Made by a program: the position numbers and the translations under genes
Shown here: piece by piece, positions 23,580-33,364 of the stretch
Numbering within the stretch: position 1 is the stretch's first letter
Layout: each line of letters opens with the position of its first letter
DNA from: Fragilaria crotonensis
Taxonomy: Eukaryota > Bacillariophyta > Fragilariophyceae > Fragilariales > Fragilariaceae
Direction of reading: 5' to 3'
DNA: 64,000 nucleotides
NCBI GenBank assembly: GCA_022925895.1
Contig: JAKSYS010000267.1
Span: 1 to 64,000, forward strand
Notes under the pieces: model-generated
What the model was told of the DNA's origin: nothing
Seen by the model: the letters and a program-made list of their open reading frames with translations, nothing else
Databases searched by the model: none

Positions 23580-25727
23580 ATGTCCAATCCATTTGATCAG
23601 TTTTCCGCCGACCTTCACGGTGCCCTTCCTGGTGGACCTCCACCAGGAAACGATTCGTACACCCCATATCCTCCCAAAGGCAACGTCATGAATTCTCCGC
23701 CGCAGCAAACGTACCCTAGCTATCAAACACCCGCGCCGAATCAAATGCAACAGCAGCAGCCATCTTACGGAGCTCCGCAGCCGCCGCAGCCTGATTACGG
23801 ACCCCCACCTCCGTCGTATGGAGCTCCTCCACCGTCATACGGAGCTCCTCCCGAAGGAAATCCCTTTGGCGCACCTCCTCAGATGGCCCCACCGCAGCCT
23901 CCAGCCGACTCAAACCCATTTGGCGCTCCTCAGCCACCTCAGCAGGCGCTTCAACAGGCACTTGTACCTTCAACTCAGCCTCAGCAATCGCCGTACGCCA
24001 TGGCCTCTCCTCCACCTCAACAGAATGGTTACGGAGCTCCTCCGCGTGATGCTGGAAACCCATTTGGTTCGCCTGATGCTTCCAATCCCTTTGGCGCACC
24101 GCCTCCAATGCCTCCTGGCCCTCCTCCGTCTGCCGACCCTTGGGCTACTCCCGGACCACCGCAGTACCACCAGCCACCGCCTGATCCCATGTATGGAGCT
24201 ATTGTCCCTGCGGCTCCTCCGGTGGATCCATTTTCGGTATTCAGTTCTGCACCGGCGCCTCCCCCAGCACCACCTGTACCTCCACCTCAGATGGACATGT
24301 ATGGCGGTGGGTATGGTCCTCCGCCTCCACAGAGTCAACCACCTTCCACTGGTGGTGATATCTTTGGTGACATGGGATTTGGTCCCCCAGTCCAAACCGG
24401 ACCTCCGCCGCCAGCCAATAGCGACGGCATCTTCGAGACAGCCATTGTTGCGACCGAACCAGGACAGAACAAGCAGGAAGGTGATTTGCCTCCAGGCGGA
24501 GAGTGGTACGATGCTCGCATCTTCACTCCGACTTTGGGCGTCATGTTTTTCAAGCCCCAAGAACTTACCGATTCCTTGTTCTTGAATACGGATCGTGACA
24601 CTGTTGAGATTCTGGCGGAGCGCCCTGTCGTGGCCTTCATTGTCGAGGGATCGTCAGCTCGATCCGCAGGTGTCGAACTGGGTCATGTCTTGTTGAAGGT
24701 CAATGGAATCGATGTCAAAAACCCAAAGGACGCCTCGCGTCTCATTAAGGAAGGGCCTCGACCTTTGCCACTCTTGTTTTATGTCCCACCCACAGAGATT
24801 GTCGTCGCGGAGGGTGAGCACATGGTGAAGTACGATACACGTGATACAACCGCTCCCAACAGCGCCAAGGATTGGAAGCCAAAGTATGTTGTTATTGGTG
24901 GTATCATTGCTCAGCCATGGATGATGAATATGTACCGATCGAAGGTAAGGCCACGCTGATTTGAATCCACGTACGTGGTTGAACGATGACTTTTCACGTT
25001 GACTCACTATTCATTCTCCTTTCAGTCCGAGTATGATATTGCCGTGATTGAGACCCAAGCAAGACGCCCCGTCTCTGTGAAGGTAAAGCAATTCTCACTG
25101 CAAGGCGCAAGAATTCAAAACGACTGGCAAGGGCCTCAAATGGTCAAATACAAGAACAAGCTTCACCCTTGGAAATACATTGTTGTCCTGCCTGTCGCTC
25201 GAAATCCAATCAAGATTTCGTCACCAAATCTCACTCAACTTAAGCCAGTCCACGAAGGAATTCGACGTGTTTTGCTGGCTCAGCAACGTGATCGCGGCGG
25301 AAACCCAAATACAGCCGCTCCTGTGCGGGAGGACGATTCCTACGCCAGTAGCAGCCGAGGCGGTTCGCAAAGTTACAACCGTCCTCCTCCACAGCAGGAG
25401 GGGCGCGCACCTGCTCCACCTCCGGCGCCCGCACCTGCACCTGTGGTAGACTTGCTGGGATTTGATTCTCCTGCGCCAGCTCCTGTTCCTCCCCCACAGC
25501 CAAGCTACGGTGCGCCGCCTCCTCAGTATGGTGCTCCACCTCCTCAGTACGGTGCTCCGCCTCCTCAGTATGGTGCCCCGCCTCCTCAATATGGAGCTCC
25601 GCCCCCTCAATTTGGAGCTCCACCTCCGCAATATGGCGCTCCACCTCCTCAATATGGTGCTCCACCTCCTCAATATGGCGCACCACCGCCAGCTCAATTT
25701 GCTCAACAACCATACATCAATTACTAG
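23580..25727 (+). CDS. PDZ protein with NPF/DPF/DPW endocytic motifs
   Basis: Two exons: 23580-24944 (455 codons) and 25026-25727, joined across an 81-bp intron (GTAAGG to CTTTCAG), giving 688 aa. Residues 1-290 are Pro/Gln-rich and disordered and carry several NPF motifs (SNPFDQF at the very N-terminus, GNPFGAP, SNPFGAP and others) plus DPW and DPF. These are EH-domain and AP2-ear ligands in known endocytic adaptors. Residues ~305-400 form a PDZ-like domain (GVMFFKPQ loop, AFIVEGSSARSAGVELGHVL, KVNGIDVKNPKDASRLI). Residues ~415-560 (KDWKPKYVVIGG to HEGIRRVL) look like a PH-type fold. The tail is a QYGAPPP repeat. I infer a membrane-linked clathrin-adaptor role; the combination with PDZ is unusual and I know no exact homologue. 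Confidence 0.85.
25500..25695 (+). repeat. 24-bp class coding minisatellite (QYGAPPP)n
   Basis: About nine tandem copies of a roughly 21-24-bp unit encode YGAPPPQ repeats near the C-terminus of the PDZ/NPF protein. Copies differ mainly at third positions. Length is likely to vary between alleles. Confidence 0.85.
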
Positions 25728-25962
25728 GAACCGTATCCCGTCGCCCGCATGGCCATGAACGACAAACCATGTACCCTCAGATACCACAAGTGATAACTAT
25801 TACTCTATAGGGAACTTATTGAAAAGATGGGCGATTTGTTATTTCGTAAATTTGATGCAGCCGTGGTGATGACGTCCTCGATAGGTTAACGTGCAGGGGC
25901 TACATAATTGACGTCGAACAAACATAACTGTAAAGAATAATCGTGTTCTGGCTATACTGGAA

Positions 25963-26656
25963 GTCGGTGAGTTATATGAGTTTACCGAAAGTTGTTTGCT
26001 CGTACAAACGCACAAACTTCGAGGCTTTATGACGTAGTCGAGAATCGATCAGCAATAGGAAAGTACTCCTCAGTTCAATGTTTCAGTAGTTGAATTTAGG
26101 ATTGGGCAGTCACGCTACTGTTCACCCAGATTGCCCATTTATCGTACCATTCGTTACAAGGAGACGATTTAATATCTTCGATAGGTCTAAAACAACCCTT
26201 GGATGCATTTCCAGACTCCAGTTCTCCCAATGACCAGCCCTTCAACTTCTGACCCGAAGTGGACCCCGCAACAGCATGAGCGGGACTCGATTCCAGATGA
26301 AACACACAAGTCGGTGAGTTAATTGAGTTTACCGAAAGTTGTTTGCTCGTACAAACGCACAAACTTCGAGGCTTTATGACGTAGTCGAGAATCGATCAGC
26401 AATAGTAAAGTACTCCTCAGTTCAATGTTTCAGTAGTTGAATTTAGAATTGGGCAGTCACGCTACTGTTCACCCAGATTGCCCATTTATCGTACCATTCG
26501 TTACAATGAGACGATGTAATATCTTCGATAGGTCTAAAACAACCCTTGGATGCATTTCCAGACTCCAGTTCTCCCAATGACCAGCCCTTCAACTTCTGAC
26601 CCGCAGTGGACCCCGCAACAGCATGAGCGGGACTCGATTCCAGATGAAACACACAA
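25963..26656. repeat. 347-bp direct tandem duplication
   Basis: 25963-26309 and 26310-26656 are nearly identical (only a few scattered differences seen by eye). The unit begins GTCGGTGAGTTA and ends GATGAAACACACAA. It spans the 3' part of the membrane-protein gene at 26443-27219 plus its downstream flank, so the second half of the last six-cysteine module is now present twice. High identity implies a recent event. Confidence 0.92.
26096..26309 (-). pseudogene. Duplicated 3' fragment of the six-cysteine membrane-protein gene
   Basis: This is the coding part of the extra unit of the 347-bp tandem duplication. It encodes about 70 residues of the module (CVFHLESSPAHAVAGS, then GQKLKGWSLGELESGN) and the same terminus, ending TAQS instead of TAQF. 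It has no membrane segment and no start of its own, so it is probably not expressed as a separate protein. It could act as downstream UTR or as a recombination partner of the intact gene. Confidence 0.8.
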
Positions 26657-27219
26657 TACGATCCGCACCATGTCCACATGCCGAGGCTGTCCATAAGGTG
26701 GGATACATCCAAATTCAAGGAATCGTCGGGCTTGGGAACACCAATGAAGCAAACACTTGGATCCTCGACGGAATTCTTCCAGAACGAGTCATTCTTCCAG
26801 TTTGCGTCATTTTTGCATCGATCGTCAATTTGCTTGGACATGCTCGCCAGGGCTTGAGCGCGGCGTGCGACTTCCTCTTCTTCAGGAGAGGGCGTTGAAA
26901 GTGACGACGTAAGCGGCGACGATTCTTCAGCCGGGGGCGTCGAAAGTGACGCAGCCGGCGTCTCGGTGGATGACTGAGCTTTTAAGAACGCAAACTTGTA
27001 CCATTCAGGAGGAACGACGAGGAGAAGCACGGCAATCACAAGTTGGACATAAAGACAATACGTCGCTACTTTGCGAAACGATTTGGGTTTCTTGTAGCGC
27101 GGGTTTTTGTCAATGTTGTCATCGTTGTTCACGGAATATGGAAGCACCGTGGTCTTCGCCATCCCTTTCTTTTTGAGCCTGCGTTGCCAGAGAGACGATT
27201 CGTCGTTGCGTTCATTCAT
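26443..27219 (-). CDS. Six-cysteine Trp-rich membrane protein, member A (one module)
   Basis: Start chosen at ATG 27219 because MNERNDESSLWQRRL aligns with the starts of the two paralogues (MKERVDESSIWQRKL and MKERDEET); the longer frame has only a GTG. It encodes 258 aa: a basic N-tail, one membrane segment at ~51-69 (VATYCLYVQLVIAVLLLVV), a Ser/Thr/Pro/Glu linker (80-120), then one module with cysteines at 135, 157, 185, 189, 227 and 239. Signature pieces are SFWKNSVEDPSVC, CGSYCVFH, KGWSLG, KGCFRPIED and SHCNEWYDKWAIW. Sequons NAS and NSS suggest glycosylation. The predicted topology is type II with the module outside or lumenal. Three disulfides are likely. Function unknown; I recognise no described domain. 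Confidence 0.85.
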   Translation of the reverse strand: MNERNDESSLWQRRLKKKGMAKTTVLPYSVNNDDNIDKNPRYKKPKSFRKVATYCLYVQLVIAVLLLVVPPEWYKFAFLKAQSSTETPAASLSTPPAEESSPLTSSLSTPSPEEEEVARRAQALASMSKQIDDRCKNDANWKNDSFWKNSVEDPSVCFIGVPKPDDSLNLDVSHLMDSLGMWTWCGSYCVFHLESSPAHAVAGSTAGQKLKGWSLGELESGNASKGCFRPIEDITSSHCNEWYDKWAIWVNSSVTAQF

Positions 27220-27535
27220 GTTCCTTATTCTTGAGATTATATCTTCCTCCAACTGCACATCCTCTCTGTGTATGATACATCGATGATCGAAATATCACGA
27301 AGATGATACGCGTATCGCCTTCTTGGAGCATTTACATTATGTATAATATATCTGTATTGGATTATTCGAATGTTGTTTATGCTTTATCATACTCCCAGTA
27401 GGAAATACTTCTTGGTATGCATAGTGTGCGTATGACAAGCATTCATCCACATTCATCCGCACTTTTTTCATATGCGTCGTATGCATACAGTATAGAATAC
27501 AAGGCAGTAATGGCCCTCCGACGAAATTTAGTGAC
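27220..27535. other. Upstream flank of member A and left boundary of the retroelement
   Basis: AT-rich promoter-side DNA of the minus-strand gene, with no gene seen. TATGCATACAGTATAG-type words lie at about 27478-27496. The retroelement with split direct repeats begins at 27536. Confidence 0.4.
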
Positions 27536-27865
27536 CAATAGCGGCAGCGGAGACGTGAGGTCCGATACACCACTGCCGCATACGTCAGCACATTACACAT
27601 CGGCCCTCCGGAGTACGTTCGAGAAGAAGAATTTTGCCGATACCACAGCGTACGTGGTAATTCCGGTAGGCAGCGAAGATCCCGGCATTTGAAGAGAGGA
27701 ACGCTACCGGCTCGATGCACATTGTTGCTCAAACCAGGTTGAACGAACCAGTTTAGGCAACACGAGACTACCTGTATCAGCACGAAGAGTCGTCGAGCCT
27801 GCTAGTAGCCAGGTCCCGCGACTTAGTGTAGGCAGACAGCACTCACGCGAGTCTACGTTTAAAAG
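27536..27865 (+). repeat. Split direct repeat A1
   Basis: 330-bp left terminal repeat beginning CAATAGCGGCAGCGGAGACG and ending CTACGTTTAAAAG. It is repeated at 33541-33870. Confidence 0.95.
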
Positions 27866-27903
27866 ACCTCAGGTGAGCACAAGTATCTGCTTAGGCATTC
27901 AAC

Positions 27904-30123
27904 ATGGCCCATCCTGATCCAGGTGCCGCCGAAGGCATCCCGCCCGCCTTGCCTGTTGGTTTAGCACCCGTGGTAGGGCCGGCCGGTATGCCAGGTGGAC
28001 TGGTAGCTGTTGGAGCAGCGGCCCGCACCTACAGAGAGTACTACGCAGAACGAGGCCACATCCCGACACCAGATCGGGTAGCCGGGTATCTGGCGGGATA
28101 CCGGTTCACAGACGTCGGGGGCATCGGGGTTCCAACGCCTGCTGCTCTCCGAGATCAAACAGTGACGGTAAGCGACCGCCAGTCCTTGGCCTTCTTGTGT
28201 TTGACGCCAGGAGTCGATGGAATGGGCGAAGTGTCTATCATCCACCGGTTTGTTAGGTACATGGATAGTCCAGGTGATGACCCCAGTGGCTTTCACGACC
28301 GAGTGCTAGGATTAATGGGGGACATACTCCCTCATCAGTACCCGGTGGTCGACATTCCAAATACCGCCTTTCACTTGGTGACCGCTCCAGTACGCGTACC
28401 TACGGTTGGGGCGATGACAGCCTTGTTGCCAACTTGGGAAAATCCGCAAGTGGCACTCGGGCCATTCGCTGAAGAGGATGCAGAGACAGAGGTTATCCGG
28501 CCTCGTTATCTACAGCTTGTTCCTGGGCGACTGGCCACCATTTTGGTTCATCGCCGACGCATCCGAGCCAAACAAGCCTACCAGGAGCTCGTTGGCGCTA
28601 TTCAAGCTGAAGGAGGCTTGGGCGCCTACAGCGATGTGGTCATCTGGTTGCGCGCAGCCTGTACGGCCCGAGGGGGTGTCGGCCCGCAAAACACCGTCCC
28701 GAGTGTTATGCACCATTTCGCGCCCTTGCATTTGCCACCGGAAGTACACGAGTACGTCGCGTCGAAAGTACAGAGCGATCTACCGGCACTGGCACATCGC
28801 GGGGAAGTGGCGGGGACAACCGAGGCTTTAGTGGGAGCGATACGAGCACTCACTGCCCCCCGAGGTCGGTCTGCGGAGGGTGGCGAGGGTGACACAGAGC
28901 CAATCGCGCGCGAGCCCAAGACCGTAGCGGATACATACCGCGAAACATATCGCACTTTGTTGCGTTTCGGTAATGTCGACAGCATTACGGAATTAGCCCC
29001 AGTGTGGAACCGCTTGGCTAACTCTCACAAGAGTGAACATCATACAATCTTGACACAGGAGTTCCACAAAGTGTGCATGTCACGCGGCCTGTCGACCGAA
29101 TACTACGCGCCCATCGTAACGACATCGCTCAAACAAATGGTGATTGGCTTCCAGTTCATTGGGCATGGCCCGGATGACCTAACGTCCGGGTGCCAACCTT
29201 TTCTGGTCACTTACTCTGGGAAGGAAGATCACTACATGGCAGTGGCCGCCGCCGATGTGGGCAACCAGTTGTCCCAAGGCGCGCAAAACGCCTCCCTGTC
29301 GGATTATCGCGAGATACGTGCCAAGGAAAAGGTGAAGTTCCCGAAGGACGTCCTGGACGCATCTATTACATTGTGTCGTTTTGCCGTTTTGTGTCAAGTC
29401 CTATTTCAAGGCACCGGCCCGGCGCACCCGCTGGTCGATGCCATGTGGGCAACAGCGTTGGGACTGCAGAATCTGGCACCGTCGATAACGGCGCAGTACC
29501 AAGCCCTGATGCGCATGCCTGGAATTGCCCCGACATACTACGCGCGGGTGATTCGAGCGATCCAGTTGGGAATCCATGACTACTTCCAGCAAGTGGCGGT
29601 TAACGTCGTCGAGAGCGTAGTGGGAGTGGAAGTGCCCAACTTCCGAACCATGTTGCAGGAGCTCAAGCGCGGGACCTTCCACCAGTCCACTAACTGGATT
29701 CCAATCCCAGACGAGTATTTGGGAAGCCCTCCACCTCGCAGTGTGAGCACAGCGGGGAATGTTAGTCGCGGGACTATGGCGGGGTCGGCCGCTACCAGCA
29801 TTACAGGTGGCTCGGGAGGAACGACTGTGTCGGCTCTAACGCCGGAAACGACCCGGGCCGAAAGCGTGGCCAGGGTTGCGAATCCGGTAGAGGACAGTGA
29901 GTTCCGCTCGCTGACGTTACGCGCAGGGGGGACACGCAACATCCTGCGAACACACCGCCCCCCAGCCAATGACGCAGGAAACGAGCTCTGTGTGGCATGG
30001 TGGACGCGAGGCGGCTGTTATGCCAACTGCGGACGTCGCAACACCCATCAGCCGTTCGCGTCGGCCGACGAACGCACCAGGCTCCTCACCTATGTCCGCC
30101 AGCACCTGGTGGACCCCGCCTGA
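27904..30123 (+). CDS. Gag-like protein of the tyrosine-recombinase retroelement
   Basis: 739 aa, starting 38 bp after repeat A1. The N-terminal ~40 residues are Gly/Ala/Pro-rich; the middle is helical (RETYRTLLRFGNVDS, FQFIGHGPDDLTSG) and a fossil copy of that part is found inverted near 35 kb. The C-terminus carries a zinc-knuckle-like Cys/His cluster (CVAWWTRGGCYANCGRRNTH), consistent with nucleic-acid binding. Gag proteins of this order package the RNA. Part of a mobile element; the frame is whole. Confidence 0.85.
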   Translation: MAHPDPGAAEGIPPALPVGLAPVVGPAGMPGGLVAVGAAARTYREYYAERGHIPTPDRVAGYLAGYRFTDVGGIGVPTPAALRDQTVTVSDRQSLAFLCLTPGVDGMGEVSIIHRFVRYMDSPGDDPSGFHDRVLGLMGDILPHQYPVVDIPNTAFHLVTAPVRVPTVGAMTALLPTWENPQVALGPFAEEDAETEVIRPRYLQLVPGRLATILVHRRRIRAKQAYQELVGAIQAEGGLGAYSDVVIWLRAACTARGGVGPQNTVPSVMHHFAPLHLPPEVHEYVASKVQSDLPALAHRGEVAGTTEALVGAIRALTAPRGRSAEGGEGDTEPIAREPKTVADTYRETYRTLLRFGNVDSITELAPVWNRLANSHKSEHHTILTQEFHKVCMSRGLSTEYYAPIVTTSLKQMVIGFQFIGHGPDDLTSGCQPFLVTYSGKEDHYMAVAAADVGNQLSQGAQNASLSDYREIRAKEKVKFPKDVLDASITLCRFAVLCQVLFQGTGPAHPLVDAMWATALGLQNLAPSITAQYQALMRMPGIAPTYYARVIRAIQLGIHDYFQQVAVNVVESVVGVEVPNFRTMLQELKRGTFHQSTNWIPIPDEYLGSPPPRSVSTAGNVSRGTMAGSAATSITGGSGGTTVSALTPETTRAESVARVANPVEDSEFRSLTLRAGGTRNILRTHRPPANDAGNELCVAWWTRGGCYANCGRRNTHQPFASADERTRLLTYVRQHLVDPA

Positions 30124-30192
30124 CGGTCACGCCAGGGGGAGGCCGCTGCACTCGACTATTCGCAGCGTCCGCCACCCTGGCCACCTGACTCT

Positions 30193-32520
30193 ATGGCGAC
30201 AGGAGGAGAGACCCCCGCGGTCGTGGCGACGACGGGGCACAAACGTAAGGCTGCGACAATCTCGACAGCGGAGCACACGCTTGGTAAGTTCGCATCGGAG
30301 TATGCTGCAGAGTTGAAATTGAAAGGCTGGCGGCGGTTTGTGTCTGAGGCACGAGGAACATCAAACATCAACGCAAGGGCTAAGCATGTGCCCCACAATG
30401 CTGCCAGATTGCTTGGACATCTGGAGAAACGAGGCGCTAGTGTCATCATGACAACGGAGCCATGGTCCCCGGAACGGCGCGACCGAGCGGTGAGGCGGGG
30501 ATCACACAAGTCCTCACATGGCGAGATCGCGTTCGTCAGTGAGGAGATGGTGAACTTTTGCCGCCAAGGGTATTGGGTGGTGTTGCCGTACTCCGAGGTG
30601 GCCGACCTGCCGCACCTGCGAATCTCTCCACTGGGAGTCGTTCCGCAGCGCGACCGGAGACCGCGCCTTATAGTTGATTACTCGTTTTCCGACGTGAACA
30701 CGGAAACCTTCCAGCTCGCACCGAAAGAAGCTATGCAGTTTGGACGTGCCCTTCAACGGGTGTTCACCACTATCGTTCACGCCGACCCTCGGTATGGGCC
30801 GGTGTACTTAGCAAAGATTGACGTCGCCGACGGCTTTTATCGTGTGTGGATACAGATAGACGATGTCCCTAAGTTAGGCGTCGTGTTGCCCACTGCACCT
30901 GGTTGTCAACCACTGGTAGCGTTCCCGTTGGCTCTACCCATGGGATGGGTAGAGTCCCCACCGTATTTTACTGCACTCACCGAAACGGCCTGCGACCTTG
31001 CCAACGCGGCACTCCAAGTGTGCCCAACGCTGTCTCGCCTCAAGCAGGCCCACCGGCTGGAGGCAGTGGCCAACACACCTCCTCCCGACGCCGTCCCTTG
31101 TACGCATGCGAAGCAGACTGGCACGTCGCGGTCAACACTCAGCACTCACGGTCATCCCCCGGTGGCGTCGGTCGACGTTTACGTGGATGACTTCCTCCTC
31201 CTGGCGCAGACGCACGCCCAACGTCAAAAAGTCCTGCGCGCCACTCTTCAGGCCATCGACGCCGTTTTTCGCCCGCTCGAGTCGTCCGACCCTGCGCACC
31301 GGACCGAGCCGGCATCTATCAAGAAAATGCTCAAAGGTGATGCCCACTGGTCCACCTGGAAGCGCATGTTAGGTTGGGACCTCGACACGATCAACGCAAC
31401 GCTACATTTGCCCGCACATCGTCTCGACCGCCTTCTCCACGTCCTGTCGTGGATTTGCCCACCTCGCAAACGACTGTCCACCAAGAAATGGCATCAATTG
31501 TTGGGCGAACTACGGTCCATGGCGCCGGCGCTGCCTGGTACCCGCGGGCTTTTCTCCGTCCTCCAAGAGGCACTGAGTCGAGGCGATCGCCACCGGGTTC
31601 GCCTCAACCCCGACGTGTACGCCACTGCACATGACTTTCGCGTTTTGGTCAATGCCGTCGCAAGTCGGCCAACCCGTCTCCACGAACTGGTCCCCACGCC
31701 TCCTTCCGACATTGGCGCGTGCGACGCGTGTCGCATCGGCATGGGCGGCGTGTGGTTCGATGCGATCGACCCCACAGCCGCGCCAGTGCTCTGGCGGTTA
31801 CGTTTCCCGCCACACGTGGTCGCCGCGTTGATTACGTCGGACAACCCCCACGGCTCGCTCTCCATCTCTGACCTAGAGCTCGCCGGCGTCATTGCACATA
31901 AAGAGGTTCTCGCCACGCACCGAGATATCGCGGAGCGCACGATCTGGATTGCCAGCGACAACCGCGCTGCAATTTCGTGGTCCAACAAGGGCTCTTCCAC
32001 GTCCCTTGCGGCTCGCGCTCATCTCCTGCGTTACAACGCCCTCCAGCAACGCCGCTTCCGCTACATTGCCCGTCACCACTACATCCCCGGGGATGTCAAC
32101 GTGATGGCGGACGATGCCAGTCGATTGTGGTCTTTGTCCGACGACGCGCTTCTCACATATTTCAACGTCACGTATCCACAGGCAGTCTCCTGGCGAATGC
32201 TCACCCTTCCGTCCGCGACGAGTGCTATCGTGATTGGTGCGCTCTCCAGGAAGCCACGTCCATGCGAGGATCTGCTCAGCGTAGTGCCAATGCTGCCACA
32301 GCGTGGGAACTCTGGCAGACCTTCTGTTCCAGCCTCGGCCTCGATGCCCGACACCTCCCTTCACGCGACCCCATCCCTCTACTCCAACTGTATGCCCAAC
32401 GGTACCGCACAGGGGCCATTGCTCCCGGGCGTCGGCCTGTCCGATCTCGCACGGTGGAGGACGCCCTACGAGCGGTGGGCCAGGCGTACACAGGGATGGG
32501 GGCCCCTGACCCTCGTTTAA
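30193..32520 (+). CDS. Reverse transcriptase-RNase H of the tyrosine-recombinase retroelement
   Basis: 775 aa. The RT palm is visible as KIDVADGFYRVW, FPLALPMGWVESPPYF and the YVDDFLLL active-site strand. The thumb/connection region follows, then RNase H with DACRIGMGG, ISDLELAGV and IASDNRAAISW. This DIRS-type RT groups with LTR-element RTs but is paired with a tyrosine recombinase instead of an integrase. Its 3' end overlaps the recombinase frame by about 540 bp, as often in this order. Confidence 0.92.
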   Translation: MATGGETPAVVATTGHKRKAATISTAEHTLGKFASEYAAELKLKGWRRFVSEARGTSNINARAKHVPHNAARLLGHLEKRGASVIMTTEPWSPERRDRAVRRGSHKSSHGEIAFVSEEMVNFCRQGYWVVLPYSEVADLPHLRISPLGVVPQRDRRPRLIVDYSFSDVNTETFQLAPKEAMQFGRALQRVFTTIVHADPRYGPVYLAKIDVADGFYRVWIQIDDVPKLGVVLPTAPGCQPLVAFPLALPMGWVESPPYFTALTETACDLANAALQVCPTLSRLKQAHRLEAVANTPPPDAVPCTHAKQTGTSRSTLSTHGHPPVASVDVYVDDFLLLAQTHAQRQKVLRATLQAIDAVFRPLESSDPAHRTEPASIKKMLKGDAHWSTWKRMLGWDLDTINATLHLPAHRLDRLLHVLSWICPPRKRLSTKKWHQLLGELRSMAPALPGTRGLFSVLQEALSRGDRHRVRLNPDVYATAHDFRVLVNAVASRPTRLHELVPTPPSDIGACDACRIGMGGVWFDAIDPTAAPVLWRLRFPPHVVAALITSDNPHGSLSISDLELAGVIAHKEVLATHRDIAERTIWIASDNRAAISWSNKGSSTSLAARAHLLRYNALQQRRFRYIARHHYIPGDVNVMADDASRLWSLSDDALLTYFNVTYPQAVSWRMLTLPSATSAIVIGALSRKPRPCEDLLSVVPMLPQRGNSGRPSVPASASMPDTSLHATPSLYSNCMPNGTAQGPLLPGVGLSDLARWRTPYERWARRTQGWGPLTLV

Positions 32521-33311
32521 ATGCGCATGGGCAGGTGGATTTCCGCCTCAGCGCCATGTACCGCGCCTGGGCGGGCGCTGACGATCCGCCGTCACGCGTC
32601 AAGCCCCTTCCACTCCAGCTAGTCGCCCATGTGTGGCATCATGCCTCGCTGGCTGCTACGCCACGCGCGCTGGCTGCCGCGGGTTGCCTAACATTCGGTT
32701 TCTTCTTCCTGTTGCGGCCTGGCGAGTACTTGGGCACCCCGAATCGCACGCAATTCGTTTTGCAGGACGTACGGTTCTGGATTGGCTCCCGCGCCATTGA
32801 CCACCTCACCTGCCCAGCTGCCGACATCCTCGCTGCCACCTTTGTCACCCTTACATTCACCCGCCAGAAAAACGGGGTCCGTAATGAGACTGTGGGGCAT
32901 GGACGCTCTGGGCATGCACACCTGTGCCCCGTGCACTCGCTCGGGCTCCGCGTCCTCGCCCTGCGCAGCGACGCTGCTACCGCCGAAACTCCCCTCAACG
33001 CCTTCCGTGCCACCGCACAGGCCCCTTGGTCCTACATCCTCCCGTCCGACCTCACCTCAAGCCTTCGCGCCGGCTTAGCCTCACACCCTGACCCCGCCTA
33101 TGGTCCCTCCGATGTCTCTATCCGCTCCACCCGCGCAGGCGGCGCTATGGCGCTCCTTTGCGCGGGTGTCGACTCCGATCGCATCCGGCTGCTCGGCCGG
33201 TGGCGCTCGGACGAGATGTATAGGTACCTCCACGTCCAGGCGCAGCCCGTCATGACTGGCCTGGCTGCCGCCATGCTTCGGGGCGGCTCCTTCCGGCTGT
33301 CCCCTAACTAA
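31977..33311 (+). CDS. Tyrosine recombinase of the retroelement
   Basis: About 440 codons, overlapping the RT-RNase H frame in another phase; the functional start is probably well inside. The C-terminal half has the tyrosine-recombinase fold: AAGCLTFGFFFLLRPGEYLG (box I region with the first Arg) and, near the end, RSTRAGGAMALL and LLGRWRSDEMYRYLH, which contain the second Arg region and the Tyr. It cuts and joins the circular DNA intermediate into the genome. Confidence 0.88.
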   Translation: MVQQGLFHVPCGSRSSPALQRPPATPLPLHCPSPLHPRGCQRDGGRCQSIVVFVRRRASHIFQRHVSTGSLLANAHPSVRDECYRDWCALQEATSMRGSAQRSANAATAWELWQTFCSSLGLDARHLPSRDPIPLLQLYAQRYRTGAIAPGRRPVRSRTVEDALRAVGQAYTGMGAPDPRLNAHGQVDFRLSAMYRAWAGADDPPSRVKPLPLQLVAHVWHHASLAATPRALAAAGCLTFGFFFLLRPGEYLGTPNRTQFVLQDVRFWIGSRAIDHLTCPAADILAATFVTLTFTRQKNGVRNETVGHGRSGHAHLCPVHSLGLRVLALRSDAATAETPLNAFRATAQAPWSYILPSDLTSSLRAGLASHPDPAYGPSDVSIRSTRAGGAMALLCAGVDSDRIRLLGRWRSDEMYRYLHVQAQPVMTGLAAAMLRGGSFRLSPN

Positions 33312-33364
33312 ACTTCCCTTCCACGCTTTCTGCTCCCACCCTACTTTGCCTTTGGCCCCTTGGG

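Noticed and set aside
23716-24640. Long minus-strand and alternate frames over the PDZ/NPF gene
   Set aside because: Shadows of the proline-rich repeats; the plus-strand frame has clear domains and a proper intron.
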